Assembly (NCBI GenBank): GCA_015295905.1
Contig: DVEB01000096.1
Coordinates: 1 to 45,943 of the forward strand
Origin: Synechococcales cyanobacterium M55_K2018_004
Lineage (GTDB): Bacteria > Cyanobacteriota > Cyanobacteriia > Elainellales > Elainellaceae
Direction: 5' to 3'
DNA length: 45,943 bases
Position numbers and translations under genes: made by a program. Under the pieces are notes generated by a model. The model saw only the letters and a program-made list of their open reading frames with translations. It was not told the origin of the DNA and searched no databases. The first letter of the stretch is position 1. Every line of letters starts with the position of its first letter. This document shows positions 9,239 through 18,200 of this stretch, piece after piece.

Positions 9239-10984
9239 CTAGAAGCGATAGTTTACGCTGAAGTAAAATCCTTGATCCTGGGCATTCTCACCGCGATTGT
9301 CTAGATCCACTAGAGGCAGGGCTGCATCCAGTCGCAGACTGAGTTGGGGGAAGGGGGTCCACAGCAGGCCCATCCCGACGCCTGCTAACACATTTTGGTC
9401 TGGCTCTTGAACGGGGTTGTCAGCATCGTTCCAGACGATGCCGAAGTCGGCAAAGGGAGCCACTTGCAAAGTGGCCGAGCCAGCTTCGTTGCGTACCAGG
9501 GTAATGCGGTCTTCCACTGCAAGCCGAATGCCGTTGTCGCCAATGCGGGCGTTCTGGCGGAAGCCCCGCACCGACTGGCCGCCGCCAATCAAAAACTGTT
9601 CTGAGGAAGGCAGGGGATCGGGCGTGAGTTGCACATCGGCCTGGAGAATCAGCAGGTTTCTGGGATTGAGAATTTGGACGCGCTGCACCTGGCCTAACCA
9701 ACTGACAAACTGACCATTGGGTTCGCTGCCGCGGGTGGCAGCAAACAACTCCGTCCCCAGGCTAAACTGCGATCGCAACACCCAGGCCCCCCGCGTATCA
9801 CGGCGGATGTAGTCTTGCCCTAGCTTAAACACGCTGGTGGTGCTGGCAGAAATTGGGAAAATTTCGTTAAAGAAGCTGCTGCCCTGCCGGTAGGTAAACC
9901 CAACAGAGACAGCCAGTTCTTCCCGGGGCGATCGCCGCAAGGGTTGGCGAAAGCTGACCTCGTATAGATCAGCGTTGCCCGTGATGTCGATCAGCACATT
10001 GGGGTTGGTGATCTCGAAATCACTGGGAGCCACCCGCAGTTGCAGGGTGCCGTTCATGGGGTTGAGGGGAATGCGGTAGCTGAAGTCAAACTGAGTCGAG
10101 CCGCCAGTGGTGGTGCGGAAGATTTGTGCTTCCATCAGGTCGCCCCACCCCGTTAGGTTGCGATAGCTGGCGTAGACCCCCACGCGCTCAGACCCCACAT
10201 CGGGGGGGGAATAGTTATCGATGCTGAGCTGCGCCGAAAAGGGATTGGCCTCTGTCACGCGTACTGACAAAATGCTCCGTCCTAGCCCGGTCCCTGCTCT
10301 GAGGCTGGCCTCCACGTTTTCAAATAATGGATCTAGACGGAGCAGCCGCAGTTGGTTTTCTAGGTCGGCTTGGTTGAGGGGAGTACCCGCTCCCAGGTTA
10401 ATCCGATCGCGGATGTAGTCGGGGTTTGTTCGGTTTGCACCGTCAATATCGATCCGTTCTAGGCTGCCCTCAATCACTCGGATCTGCACAACCCCGTCAC
10501 GCACCAGTTGATCGACCAGGATGGCTCGTGAGGTTAAGTATCCCCGATTAAGGTAGAGCTGCGTGATTTGGTCGGCCACACTGCGGAGTTGAGCCAAGGT
10601 GAGCGATCGCCCTTGCAACGGCTGCACAATCGGAGCGAGGTCTGCTGGGGTCAAAATGGAACTGTCAATGACCTCAATTTTCTCCACCAAAATTTGGATG
10701 GTTTCATCGCTAGGCAGCGTTGGTGGCGTTGGTGGCGTTGGTGTTGGTAAAACAGGAGCCTGCTCTTCGGGGGACCGTGGGGTTGATGCAGGGGCGGGTT
10801 GCAAAAAGTCATTGCGGTTAGGATTGGCGGGAGCCGGTTGGGGAGGTGCAGTTTGAGCTATAGGGGCTGGTTCAGCCCGTATACCCGCCATCCCTGCAAA
10901 AACTTCAGCCAACCCTAGCCCCAGACAGAGCAGCCCTCGACTCGATAAATGCTTGAAGCTCGACAAATCTTTGAAAACAGTCAC
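9239..10984 (-). CDS. Two-partner secretion transporter, ShlB/FhaC (TpsB) type
   Basis: The 581-residue protein has a signal peptide (about 1-37), a Pro-rich linker, POTRA-type repeats (about 90-235; VEGSLERIDIDGANR-like region) and a C-terminal beta barrel ending in NYRF with terminal Phe. The loop-6 motif appears as GGGQSVRGFRQN. Barrels of this class export large beta-helical TpsA proteins or act as surface-antigen assembly factors. No TpsA gene is next to it, so a partner must lie elsewhere. The linker is coded by near-tandem GGCGTTGGT units at about 10715-10745 (plus-strand reading), giving PTPPTPPT. Confidence 0.88.
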   Translation of the reverse strand: MTVFKDLSSFKHLSSRGLLCLGLGLAEVFAGMAGIRAEPAPIAQTAPPQPAPANPNRNDFLQPAPASTPRSPEEQAPVLPTPTPPTPPTLPSDETIQILVEKIEVIDSSILTPADLAPIVQPLQGRSLTLAQLRSVADQITQLYLNRGYLTSRAILVDQLVRDGVVQIRVIEGSLERIDIDGANRTNPDYIRDRINLGAGTPLNQADLENQLRLLRLDPLFENVEASLRAGTGLGRSILSVRVTEANPFSAQLSIDNYSPPDVGSERVGVYASYRNLTGWGDLMEAQIFRTTTGGSTQFDFSYRIPLNPMNGTLQLRVAPSDFEITNPNVLIDITGNADLYEVSFRQPLRRSPREELAVSVGFTYRQGSSFFNEIFPISASTTSVFKLGQDYIRRDTRGAWVLRSQFSLGTELFAATRGSEPNGQFVSWLGQVQRVQILNPRNLLILQADVQLTPDPLPSSEQFLIGGGQSVRGFRQNARIGDNGIRLAVEDRITLVRNEAGSATLQVAPFADFGIVWNDADNPVQEPDQNVLAGVGMGLLWTPFPQLSLRLDAALPLVDLDNRGENAQDQGFYFSVNYRF

Positions 10985-11070
10985 AGTACTCCTTCTCCCA
11001 CAGCCGTGCTCAGTTTAGCCTTCCCGGTGCTTGAATTGCTAGCCATGGGTTGTCTGGCAGCCCAGAACTA

Positions 11071-11267
11071 ATACCGATTCCGTCGGTTCTGAGACCAAGT
11101 TATTGGGGTGTATGTCACGCTTGCCCTCGGTTCCCCTGTTCCCAGATTGGGAGAATGGCTAGGAGATGAGGGCCTGCAAAGGTGACATACATGCTCTCAG
11201 TTGTTGTGGTGTAAAACGTTCGCATCACGCACGTTTTACACCACAACCGGCCATTTTATAGACGAAT
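11071..11267 (-). repeat. S-family folded repeat, copy with internal insertion
   Basis: Read on the minus strand it begins CGGAATTCGTCTATAAAAT, has a hairpin GTTGTGGTGTAAAACGT/ACGTTTTACACCACAAC (11203-11219 and 11231-11247, perfect 17-bp arms) and ends ACCGACGGAATCGGTAT. The copy at 34287-34390 has the same start, hairpin and end but lacks the roughly 90 bases between hairpin and end that hold the D-type element here. Confidence 0.8.
11109..11192. repeat. D-family structured element inside S copy
   Basis: Outer arms GTATGTCAC and GTGACATAC flank CCCAGATTGGGAGAATGGC and GAGATGAGGGCCTGCAAAG. A similar core, TTGGGAGCAGGAGCTGGGGG followed by ATAAGGGCCTGC, is found at 32431-32462 within different arms. 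Confidence 0.7.
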
Positions 11268-11320
11268 TCCGCATGAACCATCTAGCTCTAGGGTTGGAGC
11301 ATTAGCACAACGAGCACGCA

Positions 11321-11356
11321 CAAAAAAGATGTGGGAGACTGAGTCCCACATCTTTT
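11321..11356 (-). terminator. Rho-independent terminator of the RRM gene
   Basis: AAAAGATGTGGGA (11324-11336) and TCCCACATCTTTT (11344-11356) form a perfect 13-bp stem with a seven-base loop. Read on the minus strand the stem is followed by TTTTTTG. It lies about 45 bases after the stop of the RNA-binding protein gene. Confidence 0.85.
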
Positions 11357-11400
11357 CAAGTAAAGACTGCTGAATTGAAGGTGAAGGAGGTCGAAGGCGT

Positions 11401-11730
11401 TTAAAACTGGCGATCTGAGCGCCCTGCGCGGGAAAACTCAGTACGACCATTGCCACCCCAGCCACCACCGGAAGGACGCTTATTCTCTTCACGGGGGCGA
11501 GCTTTGTTGACGCGAAGCTCGCGTCCCATCCACTCGGCGCCATCTAGAGCGTCAATTGCCGCTTCCTCTTCAGTGTCGGAAGACATCTCGACAAACCCAA
11601 AACCACGCAAACGACCAGTCTCCCGGTCAACTGGAAGCTGGACGCGCTTAACCGTACCGTAATCTGCAAAAACGGTTTCAAGATCCTCTTGCGTAACCTT
11701 GTAGGAAAGGTTACCCACATAAATCGACAT
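11401..11730 (-). CDS. RRM-type RNA-binding protein (cyanobacterial Rbp)
   Basis: The 109-residue protein is one RNA-recognition motif plus a short tail. RNP2 is IYVGNL at the very N-terminus and RNP1 is RGFGFVEM at about 43-50. The tail is Gly/Arg-rich (GGGWGGNGR) and ends in RQF, as in cyanobacterial Rbp proteins, several of which are induced by cold and help place mRNAs at the thylakoid. A long AT-richer leader of about 100 bases precedes the ATG, which would fit post-transcriptional control. A strong terminator follows. Confidence 0.93.
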   Translation of the reverse strand: MSIYVGNLSYKVTQEDLETVFADYGTVKRVQLPVDRETGRLRGFGFVEMSSDTEEEAAIDALDGAEWMGRELRVNKARPREENKRPSGGGWGGNGRTEFSRAGRSDRQF

Positions 11731-11935
11731 GGAGCAACTCCGAACTCAGAATGGAAAGAGATTGAAATTCGGAGCACTGCCTGTCACGAAAAGAACAAAA
11801 CGAGACTGCCGAATCAAAACTCAAGTTCAGTCTAGCATAGGATTCTGGCGATTATGACCCATATTTTGGCAGCAGTTTTCATTTTGTTTTGGACTTCCTA
11901 GTATGGTGTTCGCCCGCCCGTGGCAGGCTGACACC

Positions 11936-12060
11936 AACGTAAATTCTGAAGACGCCGAAACCCTTGCTGTTCCGAGTGCGTCACGTCTGGCGCAGCAAGG
12001 GTTTTAGGGGATCGCGCTGGGCACAGTGCCCTAAAACCCACTTAACCTGAACTGACGTTA
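11936..12060 (-). repeat. R-family composite folded repeat, copy 2
   Basis: On the minus strand it begins TAACGTCAGTTCAGGTTAAG. It holds two hairpins: AAACCCTTGCTG/CAGCAAGGGTTT (11958-11969 and 11993-12004) and TTTTAGGG/CCCTAAAA (12002-12009 and 12029-12036). The far arm ends near 11936 with AACGT. Orientation is opposite to copy 1. Confidence 0.8.
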
Positions 12061-12067
12061 GCCCCCC

Positions 12068-12087
12068 ACTAGACGTAACTAGACGTG
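12068..12087. repeat. 10-bp tandem duplication
   Basis: ACTAGACGTA is directly followed by ACTAGACGTG, just outside the end of R-family copy 2. Confidence 0.75.
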
Positions 12088-12181
12088 GGATGTTTATCCT
12101 GAGAATTGCTGCGTGGGGACTTCGTACACAGCACCTTCTTGATTGGGTGAGGAAGCTCCACAGTATCTTCGTCCAGACGAT

Positions 12182-13009
12182 TTACCGGGCATAGCCTGTC
12201 GCTCTTAAGAAGCTGCTGAGATGGTTAAAAAATTGTTGGCGATCGCCCAGGCGATACACCGTCCGCACCCGCTGCCAACCATCCGCGGCCTGACCCAGTT
12301 GGTATTTGCTAGCCAGGTATGCAGCAAGCAACCCTTTGACATTGAGACCGTCGCTATCAATCCCGCTGCGGCGTTGTTCATCAAAGGCTTGCCACAGAGC
12401 AGCGGCATGTTGATAGATCAACTCTGGAAAGTTAAGGGTATCATCCTGCATCGTACCGCCTTGGTAGCGCCAGATTTGCAAGGGGTAGGCGGAGGCGGCG
12501 TAGGCAGTAAATTCGTAGGCAAAGCGGTCGTCTTCGCTCTCAAATTCGAGGGTTTCAGGTTGGCTATCCAGGTCACGCAGACGGTAGCCTCGGTTACCCC
12601 ACTGGTGAGTGATCGCCGTGTACTGGTTCGATGCGGGATTATAGCGATAGATCAGGCTGTAGGTACAACAGTGCGCTCCCCCCGTATATAGGTCGAGCAA
12701 CACCTCCGGTTCGCGATCGCCGTCTAGGTCAACGACCCGAAAGGTATCTGTGGAAACCTCCACCAGCGGACGATCGTAGGGGCTATCAACAGGCACCGCT
12801 GCATTCAGAACGGCAGTCCCACCACGAGTAATCTGCAACCGGATGTTGGTGAATTGCAGCGCGTCTACTCGTTCGTAGGACAGTTCAGCCTGAACCTGGC
12901 CAGCCTGCGATCGCCACACTTCCGACGCAGAGGCAGCACTGGCAACTAGGGCCAGCGACCCGGTCACTAGCGCCATGCTGGCCCAAAGTTTTGCCTGGAA
13001 ACGTTTCAT
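12182..13009 (-). CDS. Secreted protein with integrin-like DxDGD repeat, function unknown
   Basis: The 275-residue protein starts with a clear signal peptide (MKRFQAKLWASMALVTGSL, cleavage likely after ASA at about 29). The centre holds VVDLDGDREPEVLLDL, an FG-GAP/calcium-loop-like motif, followed by GGAHCC and an aromatic strand (TYSLIYRY). I do not recognise a named family beyond conserved cyanobacterial periplasmic proteins. The C-terminal 90 residues are helical. It is a single-gene unit flanked by R-family repeats on both sides. Confidence 0.75.
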   Translation of the reverse strand: MKRFQAKLWASMALVTGSLALVASAASASEVWRSQAGQVQAELSYERVDALQFTNIRLQITRGGTAVLNAAVPVDSPYDRPLVEVSTDTFRVVDLDGDREPEVLLDLYTGGAHCCTYSLIYRYNPASNQYTAITHQWGNRGYRLRDLDSQPETLEFESEDDRFAYEFTAYAASAYPLQIWRYQGGTMQDDTLNFPELIYQHAAALWQAFDEQRRSGIDSDGLNVKGLLAAYLASKYQLGQAADGWQRVRTVYRLGDRQQFFNHLSSFLRATGYAR

Positions 13010-13044
13010 GGGATGTTTAACGTAGATCTTTCCTCATCCTAATT

Positions 13045-13132
13045 CACGTCAGTTCGGGTTAAGCGGGTTTTGGGTCACGTGCGCGTCGCGCACGGAACAG
13101 CAAGGGTTTCAGCGTATCCCGAGTTCACGTTA
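13045..13132 (+). repeat. R-family repeat, copy 3 (one hairpin lost)
   Basis: It begins CACGTCAGTTCGGGTTAAGCGGG and ends CGTATCCCGAGTTCACGTTA. Only one short palindrome, GTGCGCGTCGCGCAC (13079-13093), remains, followed by GGAACAGCAAGGGTTTC, which is one arm of the first hairpin seen in copies 2 and 5. This looks like an internal deletion derivative. Confidence 0.8.
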
Positions 13133-13170
13133 ATTCCACTGCGGCAAAGATGTTTCCGCCTAGAAAGCGC

Positions 13171-13494
13171 TTACTTCTGGCGCCTCGAACGAAACGTCGG
13201 GGCTTTGCTGCGACGAAAAACTCGCTGCCACCACGGCTGTGCACCTCCTGGCTGAGGTTGCCGTTGAAACAGTCGCGATCGCAAACCTCTGGGACCTTCA
13301 TCGGAAGGGGCTTGGGCCACCTTTTTGGGGGGCGACTGGTCACGTCGATTCCAGTAGGAGACCATCAGCCCGGCTGCAAAACCGCCCACGCCCCCCAGCA
13401 CCATCGCCAACAGCACCGGATAGCCCAGCAGCACAAATACCAGCAGGAAAACGCCCCAGAGCTTGATAATGGCACCAACCCCATCATTTTGCAT
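13171..13494 (-). CDS. Small membrane protein of unknown function
   Basis: The 107-residue protein has one or two hydrophobic helices at about 8-45 (LWGVFLLVFVLLGYPVLLAMVLGGVGGFAAG) with a Gly-rich end, then a basic, Arg/Pro-rich cytosolic tail. The ATG at 13494 has GAGG six bases upstream, a convincing ribosome binding site. I do not recognise the family. It lies about 100 bases upstream of the kinase fusion gene, on the same strand. Confidence 0.65.
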   Translation of the reverse strand: MQNDGVGAIIKLWGVFLLVFVLLGYPVLLAMVLGGVGGFAAGLMVSYWNRRDQSPPKKVAQAPSDEGPRGLRSRLFQRQPQPGGAQPWWQRVFRRSKAPTFRSRRQK

Positions 13495-13594
13495 GGGTGA
13501 CCTCAGGAAAATTGCAACGGTAGCGCTGTGCGCGTTGACTTTGGTTTCCCCTCGCCAGAGCGGCAGGTAGTGATGACCACCAGGGGCGGCTGAC

Positions 13595-15136
13595 TCAAGG
13601 CGATGCCAGCAGTGGCGTCAGTTGAGGGTGTAGGTCTTGCGTGGTGTCGATCGTGACAACGTGGGGCAACTCTGCGGGCGTGAATGACTCCAACGTTTGT
13701 TGGGCCAGAATGGCTGGGGTGGCATCGGCGATGTCACCAACCCGTTGCTGCAAGCGGCTCTGCAACACTTCTAGGGGCGCATAGCAGGCACAGATTTGGA
13801 GCGGCAGGTGGTGGGCGGCAGCCTGGGCGATCGCCACTTGCCGTAACGCCTGTCGGTCATATTTGGCATCCAGAATCACTGAGTAGCCTTCGGTTGCCAG
13901 CAAAATGCCCAGGTCTAGTAGGCGCTGGTAGGTGCGTTGCGTCATGGCAGGGGTATACAGGTCATCGCTGCCCCGCTCGTTCAGGGGAACACCCCCTAGG
14001 TGTTTGCGGACGGCATCAGAACGGATGTGAATGGCATTGAGTTGTTGCGCGAGTTGGCGGGCCGTCGTGCTCTTGCCCGAACCAGAGAGGCCCGACATGA
14101 GGAGGATCCGTCCGGTTCTGGGTTGCAGACAGTCCCAAGCGAGGGTGTAGTAGGGAGCAGCGATCGCCCGTGCTTGTTCCTTTTCGGTCTCTGGAATACT
14201 GGGGTCATCCAGCAGGAACGAGGTCACCTTTGCCCGCACGTAAGCCTGCCGACTGGTGTAGAGCGGCAACACGCGCAAGCCTTCCCAGTCGCCCGTTTGC
14301 TCCACGTAGGTGTTGAGGAAAATCGTTGCCAAGTCCCGGCGTTTGCGGATCTCTAAGTCCATCATGATGTAGCCGATGTCAAACATGAAATCGACAAAGC
14401 GGAAGGGTTCGTTGAACTCGATGCAGTCAAACAGCAGGAGTTTACCGTTCCAATAGGCAATGTTGCGTAGGTGCAGGTCGCCGTGGCACTCGCGGATGCA
14501 GTTCTGCTGGATGCGGCTCTCTAGCAGATCCCGGCGCTCGGCAAAAAACCGATCGGTCCAGGCGCGGGTTTTGTCAAACTGCTCTTGCGTTTGGGGGCCA
14601 CCGATGTATTTTTGGGTTTGTTCGTAATTTTCGTCAAACGCCTGACGCACGTTTTCAACTCGCCCGAAGCTGCGGATGTAGTCATCGGTGTAGGCGTTCA
14701 GGTGAAACTGGGCGATCGCCTCTGCCAGTTGCACCATCAGCTCTGCCGTTAGTTCGCCCCGCTCGTCTAGGCTGGTGAGCAGTGCTTCCTGAGGAAACTG
14801 CCGCATCTTCACCGCATAGTCCACCACGTCACCCCCACCCCCTAGGTGATAGCGTCCGTTGGTCTGGGTAATCGGGATGACCTCCAGGTAGAGTTCTGCC
14901 GCGCCACGCCGATTCAGTCGCAGTTCCTCTTCACAGAAATGCCGCCGCAGTTCCAGAGTGGAATAGTTGAGAAAGCCAAAATTCACGGGTTTCTTGACTT
15001 TGTAGGCATACTCTCCGGTCAAGACCACATAGGAAACGTGGGTCTGGAGCAACTGGAGTGGCTCCTGCACTGCATGCGGATAGAACTCCGCCTGGGTCAT
15101 TTGCTGGATCAGGGGTGGCAGCACGGCATCAGTCAT
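13595..15136 (-). CDS. APH-like / P-loop kinase fusion protein
   Basis: The 513-residue protein joins two domains. Residues about 1-330 resemble aminoglycoside phosphotransferase-like kinases, with CHGDLHLRN (catalytic loop) and LLFDCIEF (metal-binding Asp). Residues about 340-513 are a P-loop kinase like gluconate kinase: GLSGSGKST with Lys355, then IRSDAVRKHLGG. This COG2187/COG0645 arrangement is known in many bacteria, but no substrate is established that I can name. The N-terminal part has VLTGEYAYKVKKPV, the family ATP-contact region. A 26-bp tandem duplication begins immediately upstream of the ATG. Confidence 0.85.
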   Translation of the reverse strand: MTDAVLPPLIQQMTQAEFYPHAVQEPLQLLQTHVSYVVLTGEYAYKVKKPVNFGFLNYSTLELRRHFCEEELRLNRRGAAELYLEVIPITQTNGRYHLGGGGDVVDYAVKMRQFPQEALLTSLDERGELTAELMVQLAEAIAQFHLNAYTDDYIRSFGRVENVRQAFDENYEQTQKYIGGPQTQEQFDKTRAWTDRFFAERRDLLESRIQQNCIRECHGDLHLRNIAYWNGKLLLFDCIEFNEPFRFVDFMFDIGYIMMDLEIRKRRDLATIFLNTYVEQTGDWEGLRVLPLYTSRQAYVRAKVTSFLLDDPSIPETEKEQARAIAAPYYTLAWDCLQPRTGRILLMSGLSGSGKSTTARQLAQQLNAIHIRSDAVRKHLGGVPLNERGSDDLYTPAMTQRTYQRLLDLGILLATEGYSVILDAKYDRQALRQVAIAQAAAHHLPLQICACYAPLEVLQSRLQQRVGDIADATPAILAQQTLESFTPAELPHVVTIDTTQDLHPQLTPLLASP

Positions 15137-15188
15137 AGGGGTGTTGGCTAGGCAGTAGGTTTAGGGGTATTGGCTAGGCAGTAGGTTA
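15137..15188. repeat. 26-bp tandem duplication
   Basis: The unit AGGGGTGTTGGCTAGGCAGT plus AGGTTT is repeated once at 15163-15188 with two changes (24 of 26 identical). The first unit abuts the start codon of the APH/P-loop gene, so the duplication alters its leader. Confidence 0.9.
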
Positions 15189-15282
15189 AAGAACGCTTCT
15201 GTTGTAGCTTACCGGGAAAGCGATCGCCCTAGCTTCAAGTTTCAATCAAGCGGCACCTCCGCCCAAACCATCGTGGGTCACA

Positions 15283-18200
15283 TCAGCCACGCTCATGAGC
15301 GTAGGGGAAGGTTATTTCAAAGCGGGTGCCCTGGCTGCGGTCGAGGGAAAGTTTGCCCTGGAGTTGACTGGTCAGACTTTGGACAATCAGCAAGCCCAAG
15401 GACTCTGTATGTTCAATATCGAACTCGGGAGGAATGCCAATGCCATCATCTGCCACAATCAGCTTTAGGGCAGGAGAGACAGTTGCTTGGGCGGTGTCTG
15501 GCTGAAGTCGCACCAGAACGGTTCCTGATATGTCATTAGGGAAGGCGTACTTCAGAGCATTCGAGACCAATTCGTTGCAGATTAGCCCACAGGGAATGGC
15601 CGCATCAACGGAGAGAGAAAGGCCCTCTGTATCAATCGTGGGCACAATTTTTTGAGGATTGACCCCATAGGAACGGAACAAATTCCTGACCAAGGTTTGC
15701 AGATAATCACCAAAATCAATGCTGTTTAAGTTAGGCGACCGATACAGCTGCTCGTGGATCAGCGCCATTGATTGCACCCGGTTTTGGGCTTCCTGGAGCA
15801 ACAATATCGTCTGGCGATCGCTGATCTGACTGGACTGCATCCGCAAAAGACTGGTAATAATTTGCAGGTTGTTTTTGACGCGGTGATGAATTTCTTTAAG
15901 CAGGACTTCCTTCTCGCGCAGAGACTCGCGGATCTGCGCTTCCCCGCGTTTGCGCTCGGTGATATCCATCCCGACTCCAATGAGTTTGATGGGCACGCCT
16001 GCCTCATCGAACAAATAGGCCCCCCGACTATAGCGCCAACGCACCTGACCATCAGGCCAAACCAGTCGGTGCTCTGCCTCATAAACAGATCCTTGCTCCC
16101 GTGCCTCCTGCAATTTCTGTTCCATATACTCGCGGTCATCGGGATGAGTGCAGCGCTGAACGAGTTGGAAGGTCGGGTAGGGGCTGATCTCCGTGCCGTC
16201 TTGCAGCAGGACGCGCTGCTGCTCGTCGGTGCGAAATCCCCACAGTTCGTAGTTTTCTTGCGACCAGACTTGTCGGTCGGTGCGCAGGTCCCATTCCCAG
16301 GTGCCCATGCGAGCGACTGAGAGGGCCAGCTTCAGTTGGGCCGTACGCTGTTGCACTTGCTGCTCTAGGTTTTGGTTAAGTTGTTGGACTTGGTGAAACA
16401 GTTGGGACTGTTGGATGGCGATCGCCATCTGGTCGGCTAGGGCCTGAGCCAGTTCAATCTGCTCTGGAGGCCAGGCGGCGATCGCCTGCTGCCGCCGCAG
16501 GCTAAAGCTGCCCCACGTAGCTCCATTCACCACCACTGGCACCAGTAACCACGCCCCCACACAGGTTTGGGCGATCGCTCGATTCACGTCATCGTCAATC
16601 TGATTGACGTCCGCGACTTGCACAACCTCGCCGCGCTTCAGTCGTTCGGCAAAGGGATTGTTCTCATCGGGAATTTCTCTAACCAGATCATGCTGTACAG
16701 TTCCTGCCTGGTCGTAGGCAGCAATGTGTCGCCAGCATTTGCGCTCTGGTAGGTATTGGGCAATCACGGCATGGTCTATCGGCATGATCCGGGCAACTTC
16801 GGTGGCGGCGGTTGCCACAATCGCGTTTAGGTCTAGTGACTGACGGATGGCCCGCACCAGCCGATTCACAGACTGCTCGCGTTGCACCTGCCGCTGGAGC
16901 GCCTGTTCAGCCGCTTTGCGCTCGGTCACGTCTCGCGAAATACTCAAAATCGACTCAATCTTCCCCGATGCATCCCATTCCGGAACAATCACCGTTTCAA
17001 AGGAACGCACCCCCACAAGGGTGAGGGCCTCAAACTCAGCAATTTGTTTTTCGCCCGTCGCCAATAGGCGTTGTGCCAATGTTTCCCAAGCATGGACTAA
17101 TGGTTCGGGCATACCCATCTCACGGCAGGTCTTGCCCAAAAAACTTGCAGCAGGCATCCCCATCAGGCGAGTCACCGCTGGACTCACGTAGATATAGCGA
17201 AGCTCCGTATCAAACCGTCGGATCATATCGGGCGAATTTTCCACCAAGGTCTGATACTGCTGTTGAGCAGTTCTTAGGGAGAATTCAGTCTGTTTCAAAT
17301 CGGTAATATCGGTGGCGACCCCAATGATCTGACGGGGAGCGCCTGTGGCGGTGCGGCTAAACACCTTATCTCGGCTCAGCAACCAGCGCCACTCTCCATT
17401 TTTGTGTTGCATCCGATATTCCAGTTCCAAGACCTCCCCATCTGCCGGTGTGAAGCACCGTTGGACATTTTGGCTAAGCCGGGGCAAATCTGCTGGATGA
17501 ACTAGCCGTACAAAAAGATGACTGCCCATCGCCTGAATTTCTTCAGGAGAATAGCCCAAAATACTTTCAACTTGAGGATTGACATAAACATTACGATTTT
17601 CAATCAGGTCATAGACGTAGAGAATGGCTAAGGTTGTTTCTGCGATCTGGTCGGTCAAGCGCTGCTGGTGTTGCAGCGCCGTTTCCGCTTGCTTGAGGTT
17701 GGTCAGGTCACGCGCCGTGAGCACAACGCCTGCGATCGTGCCCGCTTGCTCGCTGTAGGGAGCCAACACCACGCTCATAAAGCGACACTGCCCCCTGGGA
17801 AAGTCAAACCACGCCTCAAATTGTACCGTTTCCCCCGTCAGGCAGCGGTCAAAATAAGCTTTGTACTGAGTTTGAAATGTTGCTTCACCGATAATGTCTG
17901 CAACAGTATGCCCCACTAGCCCCTCTAAGTGGTCTGGCACCCACTCTAGGCAGGCCGGATTTGCCAGTTGATAGCGGTAGCTGCGATCGACCAACGCCAT
18001 CAGGTCGGGGGTGACTTCCACCAAACGCTCGTAGCGACGTAGGTTCACCTCAGCCGCTTGGCGTTCTGCTTCGGCCCGTTTGCGATCGCTAATATCGACA
18101 ATCGTGCCCACCATTCGCACGGCTTCCCCCGCCGCATTGTAGAGGGCTTTCCCCCGGCTGGTCATCCAGCGCACCGTTCCATCTGGATGGATGACCCGAT

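Larger units (their letters stand above)
10985..11400. other. Intergenic spacer filled by nested S and D repeats
   Basis: No gene is seen in these 416 bases. They hold the S-family element (11071-11267), the D-type element nested in it (11109-11192) and the rbp terminator (11321-11356). The upstream end (10985-11070) is the leader region of the TpsB gene and has no clear motif. Confidence 0.5.
11731..12181. other. Intergenic spacer: rbp leader plus R-family repeat
   Basis: These 451 bases hold the leader of the RRM gene (11731-11840), where a minus-strand TATGCT at 11834-11839 is a possible -10 without a good -35, then an R-family repeat and a 10-bp tandem duplication. The segment 12090-12181 after the duplication shows no structure I can name. 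No gene is seen. Confidence 0.4.

Noticed and set aside
12221-12691. Open frame of 156 codons on the plus strand
   Set aside because: Antisense to the secreted protein gene with a clear signal peptide; no domain features.
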